Below are positions 53,626 through 64,000 of a stretch of DNA of 64,000 nt, piece by piece; the first letter of the stretch is position 1, and each line of letters starts with the position of its first letter. Both the position numbers and the translations under genes were made by a program. The notes below the pieces were generated by a model, which searched no databases, was not told the origin of the DNA, and saw only the letters and a program-made list of their open reading frames with translations. The stretch is from Meconema thalassinum (taxonomy: Eukaryota; Arthropoda; Insecta; Orthoptera; Tettigoniidae), in contig OX336388.2 in assembly GCA_946902985.2 (NCBI GenBank), forward strand, positions 1,216,602,609 through 1,216,666,608, in the 5' to 3' direction.

Positions 53626-53806
53626 AAAACCCTACATGAATCAACTACAACATATCCAACGTACGGTATGCATCAGAAAGTGTTTGTCACATGTTTCGAG
53701 TGGGGAAGATCGAAACAGAAAAACTATTGGGTGCTAATAGTTTATAGAGGGATAGTGTTTTTTTGTGTTTTTTGTTTGTTTGAGTGTTTAGGTAATTTAG
53801 AATCTA

Positions 53807-54436
53807 CAGGGTCATTATCTATATGCGTCCCGATAAACAGGCAAGCTAAGCCGGCTGTACTGGCGCGTGTACGCGGTTCAGCCGGTGGTTGGCGTGCTCC
53901 GCTGACTCATATCGTTAGTTCACACGTGTTTTGTCATTCATATGGCCGTGTATCTGCAAAGCTTAAGACGTTAGTGTTGCGCGTTTAGTGAGTATTGTGA
54001 TTACTATGGATGTTGGTCATGCCTAGGCACCAAATTCACATTGAGCGAACGTGTGTATATCCATAATTCATATATGAAGACCATAAAATCTTGTTCTGAA
54101 ACTAGACGAAAATTTCGAATCAAGTTTCCATGAAGACCTGTGCCTAATGCCAGTACAATTAGGAGGCTCGCTAAACGATTCAAGGAAACAGGCTCTGTAA
54201 ATAATAAAAGAGTTGACAAGACATTCTTTCATCAGAAGGTGTCAGGTGTGTGTTACAAGAGAGGGAGGACGTTTTCAGTATCGCCTATGAGCACTGTAAA
54301 TACACATTATTGAACATGTTTGGCGAAAGTGCGCGCCAACTACCAGCTGAACCGGGTACGCACGCCCACGATCTGCGCCAGTCACAGCCGGCTTAGCTTG
54401 CCGTGTTTATCGCTGCGCACATAGATAAAGACCATG
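53807..54436 (+). mobile_element. Tc1/mariner-type remnant (630 bp) with ~95-bp inverted repeats
   Basis: Flanked by TA on both sides. Ends are CAGGGTCATTATCTAT (left) and CATGGTCTTTATCTAT (right complement). Inner inverted segments GATAAACAGGCAAGCTAAGC, AGCCGGCT and TTCAGC match across about 95 bp. The centre keeps only a transposase HTH fragment. TA duplication and inverted ends fit the Tc1/mariner superfamily. Confidence 0.78.
54025..54215 (+). pseudogene. DUF4817-like helix-turn-helix fragment
   Basis: The plus strand encodes, in a frame broken near its start, pieces such as SCSETRRKFRIKFPWRPVPN and ASTIRRLAKRFKETGSVNNK. This is the N-terminal HTH ('ETRRKF...RPVPNxSTIRRLxKRFxETGSV') found in many insect transposase-like proteins annotated as DUF4817. 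The DDE catalytic part is absent: only about 220 bp separate this fragment from the right inverted repeat. It would be the DNA-binding end of the lost transposase. Confidence 0.72.
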
Positions 54437-55867
54437 TATTACAGTGAAGTCGTTAGATCATGTGTTGTTTATGTTCCCTAAACTTGTATTCCACTACTTA
54501 AAATGTCAATTCTACTTCCGCACAAAGGAGATACGGAGGGAGCTGGCTATGTCCAAGTCAGCAAAATCATCTAGAAAATACTCCTAAGTGTCCAGTTGCT
54601 TGAATCATCTTTAAACATGAGTTGTATGCTTTAGTTTCTTACGTAGATAGAACCAGTACTGTAGTACATGGCTCTGTTGATTGCGAGACTCGGCAACACT
54701 TTCTTGTGATATAGGCGTTACTAGTGCCACCTGTGCGGTGGTCCACGACAACTCGTGGATATCCCACACTTCCTCTTCCATATGCTATGGCAGAAGTATC
54801 TTCCCCCATCTCATTTCTCTGCCTTATGGAATATGACCTTGCGATATTGTTGCAAATTTGGGTCAACATATAGCCTATATGTAATAAAGTCTTTGTGGAA
54901 AGTAAGTACTAATTGATCAGTATCTCAAAAATATGCTGGTTCTTGCTACTTCGTCTGTGAACATTGAAGAACATGTGAAGGGGAAGGATATCCAAAGGCC
55001 TCACTAAGAACTAAGCCAGTTTCATATGATGCAAATCTAATAAGACACTGGTGCTTTTTATAGGAAAGTACTCGTATGATAATTGTGTTTCAATATGGAG
55101 TAGTATGGTTTTGTTTCCAGATTAAAAAACAATAGTTTCCTTTCCTTTACTTAAGGCATATATAGAAACATAATTTCTTTATCCATTTCGGCAACTATGG
55201 AGGAGGAGGGGGGAGGGATAGGTTGAAGCAGAGGGGCACATTCAAGATTATCAACATCTAATATGGCAAGTGCTGTGTCATGGGTTGGTGGCCAACCCTG
55301 GTATAGGGCTATGAATAGTAGGTGCACAATTAAAATGGATAGTCAAGGCTATGTACGGTATTTAAAAACTATACTCGCTAAAACAAATAAAAAAGCCCAA
55401 CTGTAAAGTTATGATCATTGTCCCATGCAACCATGTTGTAGTTTCTAGTTCAATACTTAAGGGGCAATGAAATATTACTCATATAGAAGTTGCCATCAAA
55501 TTGGAATATCTAGAATATGTAGAGTAAATACAACTATTGAAACTTCAGGAATGTTTCAGTAGCCATCATACCTGTCAATACAGTTCAGCATATCATATCC
55601 CATAATGGGAAGAGCGAGGATAAAAACCTGGCACCAAACACAAGTACACTCGGATAAGGTATGTCTTTCCAACTCAACTGCCCACTGGCCGTCTAGCAGT
55701 AAGAGAGTGAGGGGAAGATCACACAGGCTGTCACCCCAGAGAGCAAGCCTCTCCCACATGGCAAGACAGAGAGCAAAGTACTGAGGATAGCCCAGAGTTG
55801 AGCACCGAGTTCACTCCAGGTGCCCTCACATGATAAGCACGAGTTCAATATGCATTGGCTGAGGTGA
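54437..55867. other. No recognised gene
   Basis: Short frames only. A small hairpin (GGTTGGTGGCCAACC) lies near 55284. The stretch just before 55868 is target DNA of the hAT-like element. Confidence 0.5.
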
Positions 55868-56299
55868 GGTAACCCTAGTGATGTAAAATACCCAGGTATT
55901 TATAAACCGGGGTAAATACCCAGGGTATATACCCGGGTTAATACCCAATTTGGGTAAATACCCAGGTATTATAGATTTTTCATTAAAATCCTGTGTCGTG
56001 GTAAGTTGAACCTTAAAAAAGGGTAGGCCTACCGGTATGCAAATTATTCTACATTAACTTTTTAGAAATGTAACAACATTAGATAGGTAATAAATTTAAT
56101 TTAATTAGAATTGGGACTTAAAAACAGAATTAGAATTGGGAATTGGATCAGGAGATAAAATTCAATAGTTACAACCTGAAAAACTCAACGTTAGAATTGA
56201 ACTAGATATTTTTGCAAACATTGAGATAAAAGTTGGGGGAAATTTATTCAGAGAATTGGCAAAGTTCTACAAAAGATGAAATGTACAGTTTTACAGAAC

Positions 56300-58627
56300 A
56301 GTTTGTAATATCATCTCGACTTAGTATTAACAACGTCCCCGAACCTTGGATGTCAGGGGTAATCTCGAGAACCTCTGAATAGATTTTGATGCGGTTTTCA
56401 CAATTCTGTAAAGGATATCTCGAGGATGATTTCTGTAGAAAATAATTTATTTATGATTAAAGGAAGCAGAGCAGTAACGATTTCAGTGAAAAAATAAACA
56501 AAAAACCTGGCGTCAGAGCGCTTTGTAAGTTTATTTTGGGCAAACCGTTAAACATATCTAAATACTATGAGTGTAAGAATTGTTCAGCATGAAAACTTCT
56601 ACATAAAAGTCCAGGAGAGCATATCTCTATCATCAATACATCGCCCCTATAAGTATTTTTACGTTTTAATTTCTTCCAACCGTGTCCATTCTAATATTGA
56701 GGCGACAGTTTACGAGCTAGCTAAGGGCGAGTCTTATCACCCCTGTTACAGCCTAACTAGCGGGCGAACCTATTACCGCAGACACAGCCAGCAGCAAACC
56801 GTCGAGTCGTGTTGAGTTAAGACTTCATAGAAGGTTCGTTGTGTTTGGAGTTTCCCTGGAAGTTCAACTCGGTTTTTCTTCATTTTGCCTGTGAACTTTC
56901 CGTTCCGCAAAATACACAGTCAATTTAAGATTGGATGGAAGGGGGATTTGTGTTTCATGCACCTCGCCATCCTTTAACGACGTCTGACAAGAATTCGTTA
57001 TACTTAATAGTCCAGTCAGTGATGTTAAGCCATCATGCCGAGATGTAAAACGGATATAGGTCATAGTTCATCGACAACAACAAAAAAAGTGATTACCACG
57101 TAACAATGAAACAGAGCAACAAATAATTTCTAGATTGCCACAAGAGAAAGAAAGACTTCGATCCCAGCACCTTCAAACCGTTGCTCAAGAAGAACACCGT
57201 CTGAACCACGATCAGAAACAAGCTTATAACACTGAGAAGGCAGGTAAGATTTTTTTCTCGATGCCCCTGTACGCACTGGAAAAACGTTCTTGATTAATGT
57301 GTTGCTCCCCAAAGTAAAAATCTGGTGGTAATATTGCTCTTGCCGTCGCATCATCTGGAATTGCAGCCACTATTTTGGAAGGAGGAAGGACAGCACATGC
57401 AACATTTAAACTTCCTTTGAAAGTCAGCAGTAATGATGGAAATGTATGTAATATTTCAAAACAAAGTAACACTGCCAGTTTAATCCAAAATTGTTCTTTA
57501 GTTGTATGGGATTAGGCTACAATGTCCCACAAAACTTCCGTTGAAGCTGTAGACAGGACCTTGCGTGATCTAAGGAATCGAAACAAACCTATGGGTGGCT
57601 GCACAGTTTTGTTCGCCGGAGATTTTCGTCAAATCTTACCAGTTGTTACCAGAGAAACGAGAACCGACGAAGTGAACGCTTCATTAAAAATATCTTACAT
57701 CTGGCCAGATATAACAAATTGGCACTCAAAACTAACATGAGAGTAGGCTACCGTACACTTATCTTCAGAAGATAATAGTTTGTTTGCTAATTTGTTACTT
57801 AGAATCGGAAATGGAGATTTACCGGTCATTGACGGGAAAACTACCCTCAGTGACGATTTCTGTGTTTTAGTAAGCAGTATTCAAGAATTGATTGATAGCG
57901 TTTATCCTCAAATCCATGGCCTATCTAACAAGTCTCATTCATGGTTTAAAGAAAGAGCAATATTATCGCCGACAAACGAACAAGTTGTGAAAACTAATGA
58001 CTTGGTGTTCTCCAAATTCACTGCCCAGGCTCTAGTATATTACTCGGTAGGCTAGACACAGTAGTCGATAGTGAAGAAGCTGTTCATTACCCTACAGAAT
58101 TCCTAAATTCTTTATTTCCTTCTGGCTTGCCACCACACAAGCTTAGTTTAAAAGTAGGAGTGCCTATTATATTGCTACGTAATTTAGAACCACCAAAGTT
58201 ATGCCATGGGACACGATTGGTAGTGAAAACTTTGAAAAACTGTTTCATTGAATCAAATATCTTAACTAGCTGTGGTACAGGAGAAACTGTCTTAGTACCC
58301 AGAATCCCTATGATTCCTTCAGATTTGCCCTATCGTTTCAAACGAGTACAATTTCCAGTAACAGTCTGCTTTGGCATGACTATAAACAAAGCACAGGATC
58401 AGACACTTAGCGTGACTGGAGTTGATCTTAATGGAGAATGTTTTTCACATGAACAGCTTTACGCGGCTCTATCGCTTGTTACATCAAACTGAAATCTTTT
58501 CGTGTTCACTGCTGGAGGGAAAACGACTAATGTCGTATACAAGGAAATCTTATAAGACCTCCGTTAGAAGTAGCCTATCACCTTGCATTCATAACTCTTC
58601 CCGGGCGAAGCCGGGGTGGGTTGCTAG
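56300..58627 (+). mobile_element. Helitron with PIF1 helicase remains
   Basis: Its 3' terminus is CCCGGGCGAAGCCGGGG (5-bp stem hairpin), a few bases, and then CTAG at 58624-58627, followed by T. The region 56300-56850 is homologous to the minus-strand Helitron at 47017-47715. Rep nuclease motifs are not seen, so the 5' part is lost or replaced. The left end is approximate. Confidence 0.78.
57170..58560 (+). pseudogene. Helitron PIF1-like helicase, multiply frameshifted
   Basis: Read through several phases of the plus strand: NHDQKQAYNT near 57200, Walker A (RTGKTFLINVLL) at about 57268-57300, ALAVASSGIAATILEGGRTA and HATFKLPL at 57330-57415. Then come Walker B (VLFAGDFRQILPVVTRETRT, 57610-57665), WHSKLT, FKERAILSPTNEQV (57945), [20 protein letters not shown] (58150) and the C-terminal [20 protein letters not shown]...HEQLYAALS (58370-58480). 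The order is that of the helicase half of Helitron RepHel proteins. At least four frame breaks and an early stop are present, so it is inactive. Confidence 0.88.
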
Positions 58628-58628
58628 T

Positions 58629-59226
58629 TCATATATAAAATAAACAATCAAATAAACAAAAAGGCTAGTAAATAGTAAATATAAAATCAAACAAAGAATA
58701 GAAAATGGGAGGGAAGTACAGTGTCAGTTTGAATTCTGGGTAGGATGAGCTAAGCAGTGTTGCCAACCCTTATGCTTGCTGGCATACAGTACCGTACATC
58801 TTCACCCATTATAGAGCCCACATACTACAAAAACTTCCTGACATGCATTTGTATTATTTAGAGTAAGATTTTATAAATTAATATTTCTTTGATATTTAAA
58901 ATTGAATGAAAAATAACTTAAAAGCACTTTTACTAAGCTTTTTTTTTTTTTTTTCAAATGTCCTTTCTATTGAATATATTTTATTACCTTTTGAGTTTTG
59001 GCATACACTTTCAATTAATATGCAAACAGCCTACTCTTATTACTAAAAAAGTAGCTTTTCCCTCCCACATCTTTGTTGCTCATTTCCAGTATCGTAATAA
59101 AACTCGACCTTCTCAATATCTTGGTATTTATTAAAAATTTTAAACACAAAACCACCAAAAGGTTTTATTCAATATTTTACTTTAAGGGAAAAAAACAATT
59201 AAAGACAATGTTACAGTGTCAAAACA
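58629..59226. other. Remaining hAT-like interior, no gene
   Basis: AT-rich sequence between the two Helitrons, with a long T run near 58940. It belongs to the host hAT-like element by position. Confidence 0.4.
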
Positions 59227-60918
59227 TCTTTATATACCGGTATAAAAATGAATTGCTGTTCGTTAGTCTCGCTAAAACTCGAGAACGGCTGGACCGATTT
59301 GGCTAATTTTGGTCTTGAAAGTCCAGAGAAGGTTTAAAAGGTGAATAAATATGAAAGTTGTAGCGCACGAGTAGATTCAACAAATGAGTGACGGCACGCG
59401 AATCGCTTAAACAAAGTCCCGAATGCGTTCATATACTATTCGTCTGATAACGATGAAACGTGGGTGAGATGTTGTGTACACTTCAGGGAAGGTTTCTGGC
59501 TTAGTAAATCCGCTTAACAATAGGCAGCGCACGAGAAGATTCGACATATGAGCGACGACGGGCGAAGAGTTTCAACAAAGTCCCGTATGCGTTCATATAC
59601 TATTCGTCAGATAGCGATGAAACTTCGGTGAGATGTTGTGTACACTTCAGGGAAGGTGTCTGGCTTAGTAAATCCACTTAACAATAGATACCGCACGAGT
59701 AGATTCAACGAATGTGCGACGACGGGCGAAGCGTTTCAACAAAGTCCTGTATGCGTTCTCATACCATTCGTCCGATAGCGATGAAACTTGGGTGAGAGGT
59801 TGTGTGCACTACAGACAAGGTTTCTGGCTTAGTAAATCCATGTTATAATAGGTAGCACACAAGTAGATTCAACAAATGAGCGACGACGCGCGAAGCGTTT
59901 CAACCAAGTCCCGTATGCTTTCATATACTATTCGTCTGATAGCGATGAAACTTGGGTGAGATGTTGTGTACACTTCTGGAAAGGTTTCTGGGTTAGTAAA
60001 TCCACTTTACAATTGGTATCGCACAAGTAGATTAAACAAATGAGCGACAACGCGCGAAGTGTTTCAACATAGTCCCGTATGAGTTCAGATACCATTCGTC
60101 TGATAGCGACTAAACTTGGGTGAGTTGTTGTGTAGACTCCGGGGAAAGTTTCAGGCTTAGTAAATCTATTTTACAATAGGTAGCGCACAAGTAGATTTAA
60201 CAAATGAGCGAAGACGTGCGAATCGTTTCAACAAAGTCCCGTATGCGTTCATATACCATTCGTCCGATAGCGATGAAACTTGGGTGAGATGTTGTGTACA
60301 CTTCAGGGAAGGTTTCTGGCTTAGTACATCCACTTTACAATAGGTATCGCACAGGTAGATTCAACAAATGAGCGACGACACGCGAATCGCTTAAACAAAG
60401 TCCCGTATGCGTTCATATACCATTCATCCGATTATGATAAAACTTTGGAGAGTTGAGTACAGTCCTGCGAAGGTGTATTAATTAGTAAATCCGTTTTTCA
60501 ATTGGTGGCGCACAAGTACATTCAACAAATTAATGACGGCGCACAAATCGTTTAAACAATAACCCGTATGCGTTCATATGCCATTCATCCGATTGCGATG
60601 AAACTTTCAGGAGTTGTGTACACGCCAGGGAAGGTTTTCGACTTAGTAAATCCATTTTACCATAGGTAGCATACGAGTATATTCAACAAATGGGTAACGG
60701 CTCTCGAATCGTTTCAACAAAGTCCCATATGCGTTCATATATCATCATTTCATTGCGATGAAACTTTGGTGAGTTGTTGAGCACGCTCCCATGATAGTTA
60801 AGAGGTGGTTAACGGAAGAAAAAAAAAATATTGGGAATCCAAAAGTACTTCAAGAAACAAAGTTACAACGCCAACCCTTTCTTTAATTGGCATGGCAACG
60901 CATGCCGGGCACAGCTAG
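59227..60918 (+). mobile_element. Non-autonomous Helitron with internal tandem array
   Basis: The left end is A|TCTTTATATACCGG at 59226-59227. The right end has a perfect 6-bp stem hairpin, GGCATGGCAACGCATGCC, and CTAG at 60915-60918, followed by T. TC start, 3' hairpin, CTAG and A/T insertion site are the Helitron hallmarks. It encodes no protein. The 5' part carries CTCGAGAACGGCTGGACCGA. Confidence 0.87.
59345..60790. repeat. Tandem array, ~163-bp unit, nine copies, inside the Helitron
   Basis: Blocks like AAAGTCCCGTATGCGTTCAT recur near 59414, 59577, 59740, 59905, 60070, 60234, 60398, 60560 and 60720, a period of 160-165 bp. Each unit also has GATGAAACTTGGGTGAGATG and GGCTTAGTAAATCC. Copies are diverged (about 80-95%), the outer right ones most. 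Confidence 0.88.
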
Positions 60919-61198
60919 TAACATATAAATACCCAAAAATACCTGAACATCCATTTTCCTTTTTTTATCTTTTAGTTTTGAAGGATCAATATTGTTCCTG
61001 ATTTCAATTTCAGGCATCAAATACCTGTGTTTCAGTTCTTGTTTGTCCAACACTTCATCAACACATCAAAAAGTGTTGTACAAAGCTCAAAAATTGAAAA
61101 TACCCTCATTTTGGTATTTAAAAGACCACTGGGTAAATACCCAATTTATATTTACCTTCCCACTGGGTATTTACCCGTCCCACATCACTAGGTAACCC

Positions 61199-62100
61199 TG
61201 ACATGAGAGTCCCGGGTCATCAGCGTTTGAGGTTGGAACAGCCAACATTGAATCGTCCTTTAGATTTAAATATGAAAGGATGTTTTAAGCATTTGGTCAA
61301 TATCTTTTTAAATACTGTGTACCGGTATTTGTAGTTTAATTTACATAACCACAAACTTCCAGCATGATAAGACTCTCACATGGCCTAACCCACCCCCACC
61401 ATAATTGGAAAGATAAACAAAATGTACACACCTTTGGGATTTACTAACTTCGTAATTGTACTTTGCTACTACTCCACTCTTTCTTTAAATACACCAACAT
61501 AAATAACGAATGATGATTTTCATGCCAAAATACGGCAAGTTCTTGGGAAACAAAACAAGATGATATCAATAACTATCTGAAAGATGTACAAAGAATTTTG
61601 TTTTGCCCATGGAATTAGAAGCAGAGGAGTAGTGGATGAAAAATGATTGGGACTTTGGATGAAAGGAGTTAGGAAAGAGATGGCAAGGGGCTTGTGTGGT
61701 AGGTAGGCCTATGTCTTAAGCAGTCAAAGGGTATGAGACTTGGGTGTCATTTCGTCCTGAATTTTGGGAAAGAAAAATGAAGGTGTCCGCTTGGGCCAGG
61801 TCAGCCCAAAGGAAATAAATGGAAAAAGACAAAGTTTGCATTTCATATTTCGAGTAGGTACAGTGCATATAGTATTTTGATAGTGCACGTTTGTTAGTTG
61901 ACTTACTACTATATTGATTTTTTATTTGTTCACACATGTAACTTATAAACATTTTTTTTACTACGTAATTCATACATTAAACAGTCGAGACAAAAACGGG
62001 ATTCATTGTTGAACGAATACAACCAAGACTACTACTACAATACTGTAGCAGCAACTTAAATTAGATAAATTAATTCATTAAATTTTAACCGCTACACAGT
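61199..62100. other. No recognised gene
   Basis: Only short frames, with no recognised repeat or exon. Confidence 0.45.
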
Positions 62101-62215
62101 GATCAGGATCTGATGATGGCCACTTGAGGGTCGAAACGCATAATCCTAAATTGCCCCATTATCTGTGATAATCTAATTAATAAATGTAATTTTTTCAAGG
62201 AGTGTCGTTACATAT
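62101..62215 (+). repeat. Hammerhead-like/retroelement tail motif
   Basis: CTGATGATGGCC...GGGTCGAAACGC resembles the conserved core strings of hammerhead ribozymes (CUGAUGA and GAAA) joined by a short stem (GGCC/GGTC). Such strings are common at the ends of Penelope-like and other retroelements. An extra T between CTGATGA and the stem breaks the canonical first base pair. AATAAATG follows. Confidence 0.35.
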
Positions 62216-62499
62216 TTATATTTGGGCACAATCGTGTTGACCGACTGAAGAGCTAGAAATTAACAATATTGGGGCTATAGAAGCAAGTGATATTGTAATG
62301 AAAAATTACAATATAAATTTTCAAAAGGCAACACTGAAAATGGCCTTCAAAGCTATCTATATAGAAGCAAGTGTAACTGGAATTATCTTCTTTGAGGTAA
62401 TGCCCCAAGAATTGGAAATAAGGTACCATCTTGGCATTTGACTAGTGAATATGGAAAGATACGAGAGAATATTAAAGAAAACTGGTCAACACAAATTGT
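62216..62499. other. Unassigned flank of the last LINE
   Basis: No clear protein motif. It could be 5' sequence of the LINE that follows. Confidence 0.3.
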
Positions 62500-64000
62500 G
62501 CCCAATTACATTAGGCGGAAAACAAATATTTCATACCCTACAAACTAACACGCTTAGACAACAAGAAGAACCCTGAAAAGGTCCAACGTTTCTGGCAGTT
62601 GCTAGAAGACGAGATCAGTAAGATCCCCGATCACCACGTCAAGTTCCTGGTAGGCGACTTCAATGCTCAACTGGGGGAAAGAACGACAGTATCAAGACAT
62701 ACTGGGGCCATATACAGCACATAGACAAACCAAATACCAACGGTAAACGCTTAATTGAACTGTGTAGGTTGTATCAATTGAAGATCATGTCCACAGTTTT
62801 TCCTAGAAAGGCAAGATACCAGACCACCTGGCAGTCACCAAACACTGCTATGGGATTATTTCAAATCGATCACGTTGCAATCAGTGTAAAGAGTAGGAAA
62901 GAGATCATGAATGTCAGAGTTCGAAAAGGTTGGAATGTTGACTCTTGACCATTTCTTCACACAAATTAAGGCCATATTATTACCTAAACAAAAGATACCT
63001 CCTATCATAATTCCACCAAGGATTGATCCTCAATTCCTTATGGAGAACAAAGAACGCTTTAAATCTGACATCATGCAAAATGAAATGAAAGACTGGAACC
63101 ACCTGAGGTTCACTATATGCGAAGCAACCAATAATCTCGGACAACCTCGAAGGAAGCGACGCCATAGATGGTGGAATTCTGAATGTGACCTTGCAGTTGA
63201 TGAGCGTGCTGCAGCTTGGATGAAGTGGAACTCTACAAAACGACAGGAAGATTGGGAGAATTTCAGAGTGGTGCGGAAACTGTCGAGCAAGACTATAAGG
63301 TGTGTGAAGAGATCTTACGATAAGTCAAGACTGGAAAAGTTGGATGAAGAATTTAAAATGTATAACACCAGAAACTTTTATCGGGTCTTCAAAGAGGAAC
63401 TCTCTGGGTATAAACCTAATGCCTTCACTTTAAGGATACAGCCCACCGCGAGAACGTGGAACTTTTGGCAAACTACTTTGAACAATTGCTTAATTGCGAA
63501 GAGCCCACGGACAGATTGCCTGTTGAAGATCCTCCAGAGATACACCTGCCATCTAACCCACCAACTTTGCAGCAAGTTGCTAATGCCATCAACCATCTTA
63601 AGAACTACAAGGCACCCGGGGAAGATGGCATCATTGCAGAAGCCCTGAAAGCAGGTGGAAATAAGATCGCAGAGGCCGTACACCAGATCTTAATCGAATG
63701 TTGGGAGACTGGCAGGATCCCTGATGACTGGAAATCAGCTATCATATACCCTTTACATAAGAAAGGCGGTCACAGTTATGTCAACAACTACCGGGGGATA
63801 TCTCTGCTGTCAATAGCAAACAAAGTGCTCTCCAGGATTTTACTGGACAATGTAGAAAGTCAATGTGATCAAACAATTGGTGAATATCAAGAAGGATTTC
63901 GGCGTGGAAGGTCCTGTACCAAGCAGATCTTCAATCTGAAAACCATTCTCCAACTAAAACAAGTAAGGAGTACAAACATCACTGTGGTTTTCGTAGACTT
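62500..64000 (+). pseudogene. LINE endonuclease-RT, 5'-truncated, runs off the window
   Basis: Reading frames shift several times. The endonuclease part has QRFWQLLEDEISKIP, FLVGDFNAQLGE (62647-62682), TNGKRLIELCRLYQL, YQTTWQSPN and FQIDHVAI. The frame from 62911 gives the linker RRKRRHRWWNSECDLAVDER and RNFYRVFKEELSGY. From about 63590 the RT begins in other phases: LKNYKAPGEDGIIAEALKAG, DDWKSAIIYPLHKKGG, NNYRGISLLSIANKVLSRIL, EYQEGFRRGRSCTKQIFNL and, at the end of the window, TVVFVD (motif A). It resembles the RTE-type LINEs of this window. The catalytic FADD motif would lie beyond 64000. Confidence 0.82.

Larger units (their letters stand above)
55876..61190. mobile_element. hAT-like element (5.3 kb) hosting two Helitrons
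   Basis: GGTAACCC occurs at 55868-55875 and 61191-61198, an 8-bp target duplication. The element starts TAGTGATGTAAAATACCC and its right end, on the complement, starts TAGTGATGTGGGACGGGT. Both ends carry repeated 'GGGTAAATACCC' palindromic motifs. An 8-bp duplication with TAGTGATG-type termini fits hAT. No hAT transposase is recognisable; most of the interior is Helitron sequence. Own sequence remains at about 55876-56280, 58629-59226 and 60919-61190. Confidence 0.82.

Noticed and set aside
57224..57472. Minus-strand 82-codon frame
   Set aside because: The plus strand here encodes the Helitron helicase Walker A region; the minus frame is its shadow.

Overview
This window is eukaryotic and almost certainly from an insect with a large, AT-rich, transposon-filled genome. 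There are no operons or bacterial signals. The one firm host gene has spliced exons with GT-AG borders. The repeats are insect-type: Ty3/gypsy, RTE and jockey-like LINEs, Mutator, piggyBac, hAT, Tc1/mariner, Helitrons and several tRNA-derived SINEs. The SINE set looks polyneopteran to me (orthopteroid, stick-insect or cockroach-like), but that is an impression and not a proof.

Layout. 0-2.2 kb: a regulatory-looking stretch with two IR1 nuclear-receptor sites and a G-rich tract, then a fragment of a Maverick/Polinton-type integrase (chromodomain) fused to a SINE. 2.2-15.2 kb: a complete, young Ty3/gypsy element on the minus strand with intact gag and pol and exceptionally long (~3.3 kb) LTRs. 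15.2-17.5 kb: SINE copies. 17.5-20.3 kb: four 207-bp tandem repeats followed by a decayed protein-primed DNA polymerase B (Polinton/adintovirus/bidnavirus-like) locus and a small, intact companion ORF. 22.6-24.3 kb: a truncated LINE with RNase H. 25.2-25.9 kb: a piggyBac deletion derivative.

28.0-31.4 kb (minus strand): three consecutive exons of folylpolyglutamate synthase (FPGS), the only confident cellular gene. Its 2.8-kb intron carries a degenerate minisatellite full of splice-donor-like motifs. 32.3-42.2 kb is a nest: an RTE-type LINE whose 3' end is split by a 1.17-kb foldback palindrome, then a jockey-like LINE split by a piggyBac MITE (TTAA flanks) and by a second RTE-type LINE. 42.6-45.8 kb: ~290-bp tandem repeats split by a Mutator-like element that has lost its catalytic middle.

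45.9-55.9 kb: SINEs, a Helitron fragment, an almost intact RTE-type LINE (49.3-52.4 kb, minus strand) and a Tc1/mariner remnant flanked by TA. 55.9-61.2 kb: a hAT-like element with an 8-bp target duplication, containing two Helitrons, one with PIF1 helicase remains and one built around nine ~163-bp repeats. 62.5-64.0 kb: the 5' part of another LINE that leaves the window.

Apart from FPGS, coding potential belongs to mobile elements. Only the gypsy gag and pol, the 100-aa ORF beside the polymerase B remnant, and (with one stop or one frameshift each) two LINE ORFs look recent.
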